A stretch of DNA of 64,000 bases from contig JAKSGN010000036.1 in NCBI GenBank assembly GCA_024180945.1, positions 1,426,001 to 1,490,000 on the forward strand, given 5' to 3'. This DNA comes from Macrophomina tecta. Taxonomy: Eukaryota > Ascomycota > Dothideomycetes > Botryosphaeriales > Botryosphaeriaceae. The position numbers were made by a program, and so were the translations under genes. A model generated the notes under the pieces. The model had not been told where the DNA came from. It saw only the letters and a program-made list of their open reading frames with translations, and ran no database searches. Shown here piece after piece: positions 1 through 11,734 of this stretch; the stretch's first letter is position 1; the number at the start of each line of letters is the position of its first letter.

Positions 1-2555
1 TTCGAAGTGAGGTAAGCAAGAGTAGCAGGAGCAATCGGACTGTCTCGGATGGGATTGAGACTGTATTCGACAAGCTTCTGTTTGGTAATGCGCGTCTGGG
101 GCCTTCCGTTCTTGGTGCGGACCTCCTTGAAATTGACTTTGTGAATGGTCAGGGCGCCTCCAGCAACGAGTGCAATGCGAGGATCACGATATTTTGGGTT
201 GACAAGCCAGGCTACGGACGACGGACTAACGCCGTTGATGAGTAAGGGCAGATGAAGCTTGTTATCACCAGCGTGCTTCAGATTACTAGCAGCACCGCCA
301 ATGGATTTTCCAAGACCAGCAGCAACAGCCTTACCGCCCTTAGCTCCGACAGCCGGGGTCATGCTCAGATTGCTCAGGCTGAAACCTGATCCAACGCTGC
401 TACCGCGGTTGCGAACAGAGTTGAAAAAGGGTTTGGCTTTCCCAGTAATGTTCTGAGCCGCGGAACCGATAATGCCGCTTCCTTTGGTGGGCGCATCTTC
501 AGGGCTCTCCTTCTTTGACGGCTCGTTTGCTTTGCGAATGCGTCTCGGCGGTGGCCACTGGAATGCAGATGCAGGCATGGGATACATGTGAACGGTTCCT
601 TTGTCCGTGAGAATCGCCAACCTGCGCGCACTGGGCGCAGACCACGCCACATCGACGATGTTCGCAATGGTCATTCTCGTGAACTTCGCTATCTGCCGAA
701 CGTGAGACTGCGAAGATCTACTGCCACGTGAGCCGCGAGAACTGGTATGATGCATGCAGTTCAGGTCCCAGACAAACTGGTTGTCCCCCTTTTTGCTGAA
801 GGTCATCAACATCAGTCCACTTGGAGAAAAGGAAAGGAAGCTGCAGCCCAAGGGGGCTGTGAATGTCGTGAGCGGCTGCGGAGTACTGCGATTCCTTGGC
901 GAATCAACATCAGCCATTCTCTGTATATCGAATATCGAGACGAGAGAAGGTTCGTTGTTAGACTGGGGAGAGCTTTGGCTGTGCCCATGAGTCGGGGGGA
1001 AGTATGCTTGGCCTTGATTATCCATCGGCAAAGTGCCATTGGGAGGCTGCTCGCCCGCTGGTTTATTGCCCCAGTAATTCTTCCATGCTTGCATACCAGT
1101 ACTTGCGGCCCATTGCATGCCTTTCATAGCCTGCTGAGCAACTTCCCTTGAAGCGTTTTTGAAAAAGCTGTCTTCAGGAGCATCAACCTGGCAATTTGCA
1201 GAGGGCGGTGGGGGCGGAGCGTGTGTGCTCATTCCGGGTGGCTTGGGATATGAAGGAGATAGCAGCGTTGCGCCATTTAGAGAATACAAGGAAGATGAGC
1301 CTGGTGGAACCACGGCTATCCAGCGCTCACTGAGTGAGAAGAGCGGGTTCCCGAACGAAACAGGGCTCTCGGCATCGAGGTTGTTCAATTCTGTCGAGCT
1401 TGCAGAGCTTGGGGTGGGCGTTTGCTCGCGGATCTGAACAGTGGTCCAAACTTTGCCGATGCACCTGAAGGTTTCCGGATGAGCTTCATCCTTCTTTGGA
1501 GCGAAGATGAAGACTTCCCCACTGCATCCTGAGGCAACAACAACGAATTTGCCTTTGGCGTCGATCCGCAGATCGCCAACTGGAGCCGGCGGCTGGAACA
1601 TAGGGCTGTCCAATGGGGTCGTGACAGGTACAGATGGGGCCTTGTACAACGTGGCCACATGGGTGCCTTTCTTCAGAGACCATATCTCAACAGTAGTCTG
1701 ATAATTGGTCACGTCGGCCAGATTCGTGTCGCCCAGTGCAGAGGCCGGGCGAGTAGGTGGGCTCGATGAACCTTCGTTATCATCGGTGCAAGCGCCAGAA
1801 GAAGAGCCACTTGAATGACGAGTATCTTTCACACCATCCAAAAGTGGCCCGTGGATGACTAGAGCAACCAACGGGCGATCGTCTGCGCAAGGATCTGTTC
1901 CACCAGACCACTGGACTATCTTTGCACCAATGACGGCACCGCGCAAGCCCTCAACCCTACCCAGAACGTTCATATGTTGAGCCCTGACATCAAGGACATC
2001 AAGACCTCCCTCATATCCCACCAGGAGCACATTCTGTCCCAGTCGCGAAGATGGCTTGTCACCGGCAGTGTCGAGGGTGTCGAAGCCGCAGAAGTAGCCA
2101 TTAGCTCCCGGTGTCAACTCACCCTGCGGAGGGTCCAGACCGAAGTCAACGTCCGGGAGGCCGTAGAAATGGGATTGCGGCTGATGAGGCAGTGGCGGTT
2201 GCTGCGAATATTGCGAGAACATGGAGGCGCGGCGATCTCGTGGCGGCGACTGATGCGGAGAGGGCTGCAACCTGCCGCCAAAGCTCGGATAATGGTTGGG
2301 ATGGCTCATCGGCCTTCCGCCCATGGCCGGAGGCGAGTTCGAGACGCCAAAGTTCTGGCCCGGGGAGCCGCTCACGCTCCTACCATTTGCTGGGGCTTGG
2401 CCGGTGAAGAATGGTAACGACTTGGTCCACTCGCTTGTGTAATGTGCGGCGGTGGTGGTGGTGGTGCCGAAGGCGGAGATGAGCGGCGAGGTAGCAGGAT
2501 TGGGGGAGGCTTGATATCGCGTGGCAGACTGCGGCGACTTTGCTCTGTAGGACAT
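1..2555 (-). CDS. BCAS3-type WD40 protein, C-terminus cut by window edge
   Basis: Open in one frame from an ATG at 2555 to the window edge, about 851 residues, with no stop, so the gene is partial. Residues 1-150 are Ser/Pro/Gln-rich. A WD40-like propeller follows, starting with a blade near residue 170 (NVLLVGYEGGLDVLDV) and including a blade near 290 (TTVEIWSLKKGTHVATLY). A helical insert lies near 465-490, then blades with the segments PLGCSFLSFSPSG and VDVAWSAPSARRLAILTDKG. The C-terminal part carries the segment VAWLVNPKYRDPRIALVAGG, as I recall it from fungal BCAS3-domain proteins. Related propellers (BCAS3, plant ATG18f) bind phosphoinositides at phagophores, so a role in autophagy or membrane traffic is inferred. 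No intron is needed in the visible part. The upstream neighbour is far away (2.8 kb). Confidence 0.85.
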   Translation of the reverse strand, partial: MSYRAKSPQSATRYQASPNPATSPLISAFGTTTTTAAHYTSEWTKSLPFFTGQAPANGRSVSGSPGQNFGVSNSPPAMGGRPMSHPNHYPSFGGRLQPSPHQSPPRDRRASMFSQYSQQPPLPHQPQSHFYGLPDVDFGLDPPQGELTPGANGYFCGFDTLDTAGDKPSSRLGQNVLLVGYEGGLDVLDVRAQHMNVLGRVEGLRGAVIGAKIVQWSGGTDPCADDRPLVALVIHGPLLDGVKDTRHSSGSSSGACTDDNEGSSSPPTRPASALGDTNLADVTNYQTTVEIWSLKKGTHVATLYKAPSVPVTTPLDSPMFQPPAPVGDLRIDAKGKFVVVASGCSGEVFIFAPKKDEAHPETFRCIGKVWTTVQIREQTPTPSSASSTELNNLDAESPVSFGNPLFSLSERWIAVVPPGSSSLYSLNGATLLSPSYPKPPGMSTHAPPPPPSANCQVDAPEDSFFKNASREVAQQAMKGMQWAASTGMQAWKNYWGNKPAGEQPPNGTLPMDNQGQAYFPPTHGHSQSSPQSNNEPSLVSIFDIQRMADVDSPRNRSTPQPLTTFTAPLGCSFLSFSPSGLMLMTFSKKGDNQFVWDLNCMHHTSSRGSRGSRSSQSHVRQIAKFTRMTIANIVDVAWSAPSARRLAILTDKGTVHMYPMPASAFQWPPPRRIRKANEPSKKESPEDAPTKGSGIIGSAAQNITGKAKPFFNSVRNRGSSVGSGFSLSNLSMTPAVGAKGGKAVAAGLGKSIGGAASNLKHAGDNKLHLPLLINGVSPSSVAWLVNPKYRDPRIALVAGGALTIHKVNFKEVRTKNGRPQTRITKQKLVEYSLNPIRDSPIAPATLAYLTS

Positions 2556-5357
2556 GGTGTTAACACAAAGGCCAGAGTATGTAAGAGGCTCTGGCGGCGC
2601 TGCAGGCGGGCGGGCCCACGGGCGGTGAAGTGCCAGCGCTGTCGAACACGTTCGCGAAGGCTCTCACGGGTCCACGGCACTTTTGGCCGGCATGAACCGT
2701 AGCTCAGGCTTGCACGTAGCCAGGAGCATCGCCTTTCACCGTGTGTCGGCAGGCCACAGCCGGCAGAAACACCTGCTGCGACGGCTCTCGAGCCCCTCAT
2801 GCCTCACTCTCCTAGGATGACTCACATCTCTCGGGGGAAGATACGCGTAACGCGCTCCCCGTAGCGATCTCGTCTTCCAAATTCATATCGCGATATGTTC
2901 CGCCCACGCGTTTGCACGTTGTCGACGCCTCGCGACCGGTTGCGGTGGTGCTGTTGATACAGGTATCCGATGCCGTGCTGGTGGTTGGTGAGGGCTGCCG
3001 GGTTGTCGGGCGATGAGGGCATGAAATAAGCTGCGGAGGGTAGGCGGGAGAGAGCGGGGGCGTTTGAGCGGCAGTCGGGGTTGTTGTGGATAGCGAGCGG
3101 TGGTGTCCGACTGCTTGCTGTGGGTTGGTATACAGGAGCTCGGACGCGGCGGTTGCGTGGCGGGGAGACGTCACCGGCGGTGACTGAGATAATGGATGAG
3201 TGCGGCGAGGTGGTTGCCGGTGATCAGGCCGTGTGCTCGCTCTCGCGCGTGCCAGGCCTGCGCTGGAAGCAGGAGCAGTGGCTGTCTCTCGTCGCGTCTC
3301 AGCGGGACGCCGGTTGCGATACGCGCCGGGCGTGAAGTCACGGCGCGGGAATGCGGGCGGGCGAGCTGGGGGGCCGGTGAATTCCGAGAGCGAGTCGGCC
3401 AGCTACACAAAGACAAGCGGGTTCATGAAGCACGCAGGCAGTCTGCAGAGCTTCAGAAGGAGCGATTTATGGAGGGAAAGCGGTTGAGGCGGGGGCAGCA
3501 AGTTGTTGGGCGGTATGTACTTCGCGCTGATACCGCAGACGGGGGAGGACTGCTGCAGGCCGGCGGCGGGAGGGGGCAGCGCGGGGTGAGCCAGTCCCAC
3601 CTTCGACGCCCGCACGTGAACCGGACCTTTATCTTCGTCATTTCGCGGCCCTGCTCGCCCTCTGACAGCGCCCGCTCAAGTCACGCCCTGCGTCTTCCTC
3701 CAACAGCCGCCTTAACTCCTGTCACGAGGCCTGCCACGCCACTGCCCACCGCTCCGGCGCCACAGCCATCGCCCAAAGACGCCAGCCTGAACCGCAAAGG
3801 ATGACCCCTGGGCCTGTCTCGCCCTACGCCTGCTGACTGCCACGCTTGTAAGGAGCCGCTGATCGAGTCACGATCGAGCCCTCCAGACGAGCGTTCCACG
3901 CTCTTCTGACTCTCCCTGCCGTAACGGTAGCCATGTCCTGAGGAAAGGATGCCGATCGTCCGCGAATATTGGCTCTGTGCACTTCCCACCAATCATGGCA
4001 GCCTCCCGGAGTGCCCACTGCCCCTTTCGTCGCCTTGTTCATTGCAGTACATAGCCAGCTAGCCTACCTTCTTCCGCCTCGAGGCAGTTGGACGAAGCTC
4101 CTCCTGGCGACGGCACCTGACGGCAGCATACCGGTCGCCGTGCTACCGTCTTTGTACTCCATGCATGCAAGTTTCGGTAACTCGCTGGCGTCGACACGAC
4201 CGCAGGCGCCAGCTTCCCCTCCCCTTCTCCGCTCGCTCCATGTCGTCATCCGCTCTTCCGCCCAACTGCAATATGCCAATCTCCCGTATCCGGGGTAAAT
4301 TGGTCAGATCACCCCGTGTCCGGTGCCCTTCTAGAAACACCGGTAGCCTATCCATTGTCCAAGTCTCAAGGGGCTTCCTTAGTTTCACCCAATCCTCTTC
4401 TTGCACGTCAAAGCCGTATATAGCCGCCACAGCACATTACCGTTCATTTACTATTTGCGCTGCTCCACGAGGCAAGGCTCAAAAGTATTACCACGGCAGG
4501 ACCCTACATGAAGTGGTAAAGCATCCATCCAGACATGGATGAAATCATGTCTTCTGGACTTCCATATGCGTACAGATGCTTCATCACCTCGTGGCAAGGG
4601 CAGGCTGCAGTAGTTTAACAACGTCCTTGTACGGAACCATGCCTGTTAACTTCCAGGAACTTCTACATAATGCCGATTATTTGTAGCGTCACGACTAGCA
4701 ATCTCCATCAGCATCTCTTAGTATCAGCGGGGAACCGTCAAGCACAAAGCAGATGTTCAATTCCGCCGTGCGGCTGTCTATCTGCTCCGTAGCTTCCTCC
4801 GACGAGCTGATGTCCACAATCTGGGTTTATGTTCAAAAGGAGTGTGTGGTGGTCGTATTGTGCTTGGAAGTGTTGGTGTGTGATGATCAAGGATGGAGTG
4901 GCTTTATATGGAAAGCGAGAAGCTGCCTAGAAGATCTGATCGCCAAATTCTCTCGCTTGCAACCTCGCAACCAACATCTATTTTGGACTGAAGGGCAGGC
5001 CATTCACTGGGGTAAAGTGCAAGCCCATCTGTCCCGGGGTCGAACGCAGGACTGTGCTCTCTAATATTGAAAGTAACCGTGAGCTTATGCTTACAACAAC
5101 TCAGTCCAATCAAGGCCAATATCCCAAAGTTCTACAATCACTTGCGTCCTCTGTTCTCAGAATTCAACGGATTATTTGTTCGCTAGAGCTACTAGTACCT
5201 GCATATGCTATACCGATGTTGTCGTAAGACCAAACCTGGAATCGTCATCGTGCGTGTCTGTAAGGTATCTTGTTGTCATTACTGAGTTCTTATCGACAGC
5301 CTTCATGCCCAATAAACGCCAATTTACCCACAAATCGACCTGCCTATACATATCTCA
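2556..5357. other. Gene-free interval, 2.8 kb
   Basis: Lies upstream of the BCAS3-type gene and downstream of the EF-hand gene. The open frames on both strands are short, Arg/Pro/Ser-rich and show no family motif. The part nearest the BCAS3 start contains two ACGCGT boxes and a 14-bp palindrome, listed separately. Nothing else was recognised. Confidence 0.6.
2843..2911. promoter_or_regulatory. Two ACGCGT boxes flanking a 14-bp palindrome
   Basis: ACGCGT occurs at 2843-2848 and 2906-2911, and a perfect palindrome CATATCGCGATATG at 2884-2897 lies between them. They are about 290-350 bp upstream of the BCAS3-type start codon. ACGCGT is the core bound by MBF-type cell-cycle regulators in fungi. 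Function here is inference from motif and position only. Confidence 0.3.
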
Positions 5358-6473
5358 TTAAGCCGTGGTGGTCTCCCCGTTAGCACCCTTGGCCGATCCC
5401 CCACCACACACGCTTCCGACAAACTCCTTATAACGGAATACATCACCGCGGCCTAAACCACCTTTCCCCTTTTTCGTAAGGGCTCTGCGGCCCCGAAATC
5501 CTTCTATAACCCTCTCGATCTCCCTCTCGGTCAGTCTCTGCTGTCCTGGCTCGGGCGCAATATTCATTAGCGCTTCGGTCAGTTCAGCGACGTCGATCTG
5601 GCCATCGTCCTGGTCGTCAAAGGCTTCAAATGCCGAGAGAAGCTCCTGTTCTCTGCTCATCGGTGCAAGGAGCGATGCCATCATGTTGAGGTATGCGGCA
5701 AGGTTGAGCGATTGCGGCTGACCCGAGAAGTAGGGAGCAATGGATGCTGACCCACCGTCAAGACCAACTTGTGAGAGTGCCTCCTGCACATCGGATGCAC
5801 TGATAGTACCCTTGTTATCGCGATCCAGCACGCTGAAAGACTCGCGCATATTGTGCAGCAGCGCGGGCGGGATGTGGGCAAGAGGATCGCTGCCGCCTCG
5901 GAAGGGTGTAGGCGTAGATGCTGACGCGGGTGGGGCTCGACGTGCAAGAGGCGGCGAGGAAGGAGGTTTGACGGTGCTGGTGTCGGTGGTCATGGTAGCT
6001 GACGTGATGTTGCGCTGGACGGGCGGACGCGTAGGCGAGGTTGGTGGATCAGGGCTCACGGTCGTCTTGCGGGTTGTCAAGAAAGGACTGCCTAGAAGAC
6101 TGGGCCTTTCTGGAGTCTCCGCTGAGGAGCCATATCCGGATTCCTCTCCGTTGGCGGCGGAAGCATCACCGTTGCTGCGTATGGAGGAAGTGGAGCGGCG
6201 GAACGGGCTTTCGCGTTCTTTCGCGGGCGACAGCCGGGAGGGCGTGGTTGGACGGTTGTCAGATGCCTTGTTCGGAGACGCCGTGGGTGAGCCGCGGAGG
6301 GCTGATGGAGACTGAGTGTCGAGTTTGGAGCCGGAGCGACGGAACGGAGAAGCGCGGTTGGGGTTGGCGAACAGCGGCGAAGGCCTGTACGGGCTGCCGG
6401 GGCCCGGTGCGGACGACTGTACATAAATTAGCAAAGCAAAGGGTGGGCGCAAGAGCGTCGTCGGGCTTACCAT
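5358..6473 (-). CDS. EF-hand protein resembling myosin regulatory light chain
   Basis: Model join(5358..6416, 6471..6473), 353 residues. The first exon is just the ATG. A 54-nt intron (GTAAGC...TACAG) follows, and the mature protein begins MSSAPGPGSPYRPSPLF. The long N-terminal half is Ser/Pro/Arg-rich with repeated SPFRR-type motifs, possible kinase sites. The C-terminal half has an EF-hand loop near residue 198 (DRDNKGTISASD) with Asp at position 12, as in the first loop of myosin regulatory light chains, and a second canonical loop near 266 (DDQDDGQIDVAE). A third degenerate hand may follow. The likely role is light chain of a class II myosin at the actomyosin ring; the family assignment is inference from the loops. 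It is divergent from the Afi1-type gene with 492 bp between start codons. Confidence 0.75.
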   Translation of the reverse strand: MVSPTTLLRPPFALLIYVQSSAPGPGSPYRPSPLFANPNRASPFRRSGSKLDTQSPSALRGSPTASPNKASDNRPTTPSRLSPAKERESPFRRSTSSIRSNGDASAANGEESGYGSSAETPERPSLLGSPFLTTRKTTVSPDPPTSPTRPPVQRNITSATMTTDTSTVKPPSSPPLARRAPPASASTPTPFRGGSDPLAHIPPALLHNMRESFSVLDRDNKGTISASDVQEALSQVGLDGGSASIAPYFSGQPQSLNLAAYLNMMASLLAPMSREQELLSAFEAFDDQDDGQIDVAELTEALMNIAPEPGQQRLTEREIERVIEGFRGRRALTKKGKGGLGRGDVFRYKEFVGSVCGGGSAKGANGETTTA

Positions 6474-6965
6474 GACAGCTGGGTGTGTGTTGGAGCGAGC
6501 GGGCAGAGCAGACGGGCGCGGTGGATGGCTGTTGCGAGTCGGCGGTGGGAGGCTGGGAGCGATGCACAGCTGCACAGCGATGACGCGCGCGAGTTGTTGA
6601 TGCTTCGCCCATTTGGGGTTCGTCGGTGGAGCAACGGATTGGGCCTCTGCTCTGGGACCCGCGCGGGATCTAGCGAGGCACCCTAGAGGCTTGTCGCGCG
6701 TGCCTGGTCGACCAGGGGGCTTCTGCAACACCACCGTACACTTTCTGCGCGCAGTCTCCCTAGTAAAACCTGCATCGTCTCTAGCAATGGCGCTCCAGAT
6801 GGGCTGATTCTATATACCTGCTCCGTCACCTCGTGCGCCGCGCTCTCGGTGTCAACGCCGCCCTGGCCCACCACCGCTCCCCGCGAGTCAACCCCCCCCA
6901 CCGGCTAGGCCTCCATCACCCCTGCTCCACTCGCATCAGAGCTCTCCTGGCCCCTTCCCCAAACG
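6474..6965. promoter_or_regulatory. Bidirectional promoter between EF-hand and Afi1-type genes
   Basis: A 492-bp interval between two start codons pointing away from each other, so it should hold both promoters. Its right half is C-rich with pyrimidine-rich stretches just before the ATG at 6966. No clear TATA box was seen. Confidence 0.55.
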
Positions 6966-9669
6966 ATGGCTTCTGTGCAAGTCCAGCGGCCTCCACCGCC
7001 TTCTTCCAACAACGCCTCCGCCACTTCTACCCAGCCGAAACCCCAACGCCAGTCATCGCTCTCCAGCTTCCCGCCCTCGCGCTCGCCCTCCACCCTCTCG
7101 CGCCCCTCGCGCTCGCCCGCAACCCCTCTGATCCCCCGCGACTATAGCCCCTCCGTCTCGTCGCGCGTCCCCAAGCCATACTCGTCCTCCCGAATGGGCC
7201 GCCCTCTGCGATCCCAGTATCCCGCCAATTCGCGAGAGAATCATGTCGAGTACATTCTGGTCGCGAGCTTTGACATTGACCGGGGCAGTATTATGGAACA
7301 TCAGTACCCCGGTCCCATAAGCGGTGATGAGCACATGTTGGCCGACCTGATGCTGCCTGATCAGGCACACGTGCGATCGCAAGATTGGACCATATTCTTC
7401 CTGCACAAGGACACTGAGGCCGAGGAAGAGGCAAAGGAAGAGCGGAGAGAACGCCGGCGGCTGCGCAAAGAGCGCAAAGAGAGAAAAGCTACAAATAGCG
7501 ACGCCGACGGTGAAACTGGGGACGCCGCTGAAGAGGAAGAGGAAGATGACGACGACGACATCGACTCGGACGAATCAGAGAGTAGTGATGAGGAAGGGTT
7601 TGAAGGTCCGCCGCTGATATACGTGCTCAATCTGGTGAACACAAAGCAGGACAACACGGTTAAAAGGTATGGTCCATTCATCCCAGGTACTGTGGGTAGA
7701 GACTGATGAGTGGTCAGAGGGGCTGTCTGTAAGGCAATGGCGATATGCACAAGGCACAGTTTCCTCCACATATACAAGGTAAATTTTCCCGCTTGCTATG
7801 TGCCAAGGACAATTTCTAATTTGCGTCCAGCCGTTGCTGCTGCTGGCACTTGAGGAGTACTTTCGTGCACCTGTGCCAGAGACCTTGGCTTCCCTTTACG
7901 ACGCCCTCAATTCCATGGATCTCTCTTTGCTGCCGAAATTGTCCTTCCTGGAGCGGAATATTCTCCAGGCATCTTCGGCGCCGGACATGTTTATTGAGAA
8001 GTTCGAGCAAATGGTGGCTCAAAGACAGGTTCAGGACATGGAAGACCTGACATTATCCAACACTACCTCCGGGTCGCCCACACGTGCACCAGTCAACCGA
8101 TACACTCTTCCAAGGGACACGCATGAATTCGAATCGCGGGTCATGTACAACGGAATTCCAGTGCCTATCAAGGTTCCAACCGCCATTCAACCGGAGACCG
8201 TCGGTGACTTCTCCCTCATCAAGCTTATTCAAACGTTCTCCACCCCACACGCCGCATCACCACAGCCATTCACGCTTCATCCACACTTGACCACCTCTGG
8301 AGCTTATACTCATCCTATCATTGTCCTCGTCAATGCTCTTTTGACACAAAAGCGGATCGTCTTCCTGGGTCATAACCGGCCATCAGGTGAGGTCGCGGAG
8401 GCTGTCCTTGCGGCGTGTGCATTGGCTTCTGGAGGACTATTGAGAGGCTTCACCCGCCACGCCTTCCCCTACACTGACTTGACCAAGATCGACGACCTGA
8501 TAAAGGTTCCTGGCTTTATTGCGGGTGTGACTAATCCCGCTTTCGCGCACAAGCCGGAGTGGTGGGATGTACTGTGCGATCTGCCGACTGGCCGAATGAA
8601 GATATCCCATAAAATCGAAGGCGCCGGAATTACCGAAGGTCTTCTTTATTTCCAGCAGCAGCAAGCACACTTGCCCCCAGGGCTTTCGAGTGCGCTTTCC
8701 CAAGGCCTGAATGCGAATCTCAGCATGAATATGCCCAGTACTAGCGGAAAGGACATCGACCCGACTGGCGACACGCAGTTCATGGAGGCTCTGCTGCAGG
8801 CTATCGCAAACCGTCTGGGCGAAGGGGCAATTCGCTCACGTTGGAGGGACTGGGTGCTGAAGTTTACTCGACTCGCTGCGGCCTTTGAGGAAACTGTATA
8901 CGGAGCTTCAGCATTACACATTGGGGCCTCTTCCGCCGCTTCGGCGCTGTCTCCCACATCTCCCGAAGCCGAATTCTCACCTTTGGACGCCAATATAAAG
9001 GGCCATGGATACGTCTGGCCGACGGAGTCTGAAAGGCTAAGAGAGCTAGGAGCAAACGTGCACCGTGTCGAGGGCTGGCGCAACACTCGATCCTACTACA
9101 GCTACGTCCAGGACCTCGCACGCATGTGGGAGCGACAGCCAATCCGGCACCTGGACCTCCTCTGGCTGCACGACCGCCTTCGCGCGACCCGAGTCACTCA
9201 CGATCAAAGCGCTGGCATTTACCTCGCCCTCGCCCGCGCTATCGAAGAAGCCGGCAAACCCAGACCAGGCGAAGCCAAAGATGCCGCTGCTGCCGCCACA
9301 ACCAACAGCAAGGACGCAGCGGCCGCGGATGCCGACCACGGCAGCCCTGTTAGTCCTACCGCTAAGATCGACCTGCCCAACCGCACGCTCTCGCCGCACA
9401 CAGCCGCCGCACAGCGCCAGTATGACACCATCCTCCAGCTGCTCAGCGTGACGCCTGAGTCGAATTCTGGCCTGTTCTACCTGTCGCTCGGGCTTTTCCA
9501 TCCCAGGCAGGATGTTCGCCAGTCGGTAGTGAACCTTCTCGAGAAGATCATGGATCATCCGGCGGGCAGGCACTTCTGGGCAAGCTTGGGACGGTTTGCG
9601 AAATTGGCTTTTTATCGGATCAAGAGGGAGGAGCCGGTGAATGGTATGGAGACTCCCGGGTTGGCGTGA
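6966..9669 (+). CDS. AFI1: Afi1-type DENN (Mesa/SPA) polarity protein
   Basis: Model join(6966..7666, 7718..7778, 7831..9669), 866 residues. The two introns (51 and 52 nt) have GTATGG...TCAG and GTAAAT...CCAG borders and restore the frame through the conserved segment [20 protein letters not shown]. Residues 1-90 are Ser/Pro/Arg-rich. The Mesa-type N-domain starts at [21 protein letters not shown] charged linker (Lys/Arg then Asp/Glu, about 155-212) interrupts it, as is common in fungal Afi1. The second half has the SPA/DENN features: [13 protein letters not shown], then [21 protein letters not shown] and [13 protein letters not shown] segments. In yeast, Afi1 binds the GTPase Arf3 and marks cell polarity at the cortex. 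Function here is inferred from the family. Confidence 0.9.
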
Positions 9670-11726
9670 TGCGACGGGTTAAAGTCATTAGCGTCTGGGC
9701 GGCTTTTCTTGTTTTTCATCTTTTTTTGGATGGTGTCGGAGCCAGCAGCGATCAACATACTTCTTTTCTCGCTGAGGGTGAACATAAGATGGCTTGGATG
9801 GAACGATGACTATGAAGCGATACCCGATTTTCTTGCAGGCTTGACTTGGATATGGGTGGGCTCGGGGCGGAAAGTGCGAATTCTCATCCCTTTCACATAG
9901 GTGGTGGCTTTTGGTTGGGCATTTGCTTGTTGGACATGCATTAGGCTTTTTTTTTTTTTTCCCTCTTCGATGTATGCATTATTTGGCCTTCGCCAAGGCT
10001 CTCCCTGTATGCCGGGGAGCAACAGCTGTTGTACATAGCAAAGATCGAGGCTTCGATAACTGGACACTATTCTCTAAGGCATGTTCTGTACCCCTTCTTC
10101 AGCTGATTGAGAAACGCAAGCCGATAATTGGAATATGTGATGGGCCGCGTGTCGGCCTCCAACATGCTAGCATTCTTCTGGGTCAACGTCTGTCAAGTAG
10201 TAACACGAATAGCCATCGGTACAGCACAAGCTCTCGCAGACGCGCTCACTTCACCGTATCCTCAAAAAGCCTGGGCGTAGATGGATTGGTAAGAAATGGA
10301 AAAGAGAGCCCTCTGATTGATAAGCTAGCGTGCCGCAGATACTCCTCTTTGGCGTCCGTTGTGCGAAAGAGCTCCGCTTCCTGTGATGCTGTGGCGACAA
10401 TAGTGACAGCGGCGTAAGGGTGACGAGTAAGGAGGAAAGGGATTGCGGCGCCATTCGCGTGCGTCACTGGGCGGGAGGCGGGCCAGCGGATGTAACAGCG
10501 GTGGCGGGTGTCTGTGGAGGACAAGAGAAAGCAATGTGCCGAGAGCCTTTCGCGGCGGATGGACATGCAGGCGTGCCTCATTGTTCCCTTGACTGATAGG
10601 CAAATGTGTATGACGCTGATGATGATTAATGACAAGCCAATCATTTTTCTGACAGAAGATGCTCTGCAAGGGTAATTGACGATGCCGCCTGGTATAGCCG
10701 TTCATCAGTATTAGGTAAGGACTGGTCCACGCAGGTGCCTTGTGGCTAATGGATCGAATGTCCGGCGAATAGAGTTCTGCTATGAATTAATCTGACTGTG
10801 CTCTTCTGTGCTGACACCCAGTCGGTCTCCAGACGGTTGAACCCCGCCAGTTTCGAACTCGATGATTGACAAAAGTTGGTGGACTATTTGTTGGAAACGC
10901 GCTGACTGGACTGCTCGATATGGTAACCACATCTCAAAGTCAGCCCGCTCAGCTTACCGTTTACGACGTATGGGGCCGTGAATTGATGGAGCAGCTCAAT
11001 CCCCTGCAGCCACATCGCCGTCAGCGCGTCGTCGATCATGCAGAGTCGTGACAAGCTTCTGATTAGCCTTAAGACGCTGATCCAATGGAATAGCACTGTG
11101 GCGCTGTTGCAGAATGGATTGATCCTTGAGAGCCATTTTAGAACGTAGCACAGCCATCAATGTAAAATTTCCCTTGTGCTATTCCCTCTGTTTGTGCAAC
11201 CCACCGTCGCTCGGAGCATGCTTTGGACGTGCTGATGCATTTGAATGCGCTTGAAGAACTTTCTCATTATATGCGTTCGCCACGTCTGGGAACTAGCGCT
11301 TATGTTGCCCGTATATTTGGGTTCGAAGAAGCTTACAGGAGCCTGAAACAATCTTGACGCAGGCGACCAAGAACACAGCAGCTCTCACATGAAGGGACGT
11401 TCAAAGCGCTCTGTTGTGCTGCTGCTTACTGCATGGGGTAAGTAATTTGATACCAATCACTCACGCCCGAAAATCCGCTTCCGGTTCAAAAGCGAGTCTA
11501 GGCGATTTGCTTTGATTGAGGTGATCAGACCTGATCCCGCAGATGATTGGAACCGTATCAGACGCGTGTCGTCATCATCAAAGTAATTGCGTTCCAATGG
11601 CATCAACACTTGTGCTGGACATTCGGAGCGCACGGTGGCGGTTCCGGACTGACGTAGCTCGAAGAAAAATCGTTGAAGAGGATGTTGCAGCCCTGTTGTA
11701 GGGCTGCCATGATGGGAGAGGAAGGG

Positions 11727-11734
11727 TGACGTCA
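11727..11734. promoter_or_regulatory. TGACGTCA palindrome (CRE/bZIP-type site)
   Basis: A perfect eight-base CRE. It is about 2 kb from either neighbouring start codon, so a link to a gene is uncertain. It may be chance. Confidence 0.2.

Noticed and set aside
3196..3804. Open frame of about 200 codons on the plus strand
   Set aside because: Low-complexity basic composition without conserved motifs; adjacent frames are equally open.
5019..5061. tRNA-like T-arm pattern (GTTCGACCCC on the minus strand)
   Set aside because: The flanking five-base stems do not pair, and no D arm, anticodon arm or acceptor stem could be found.
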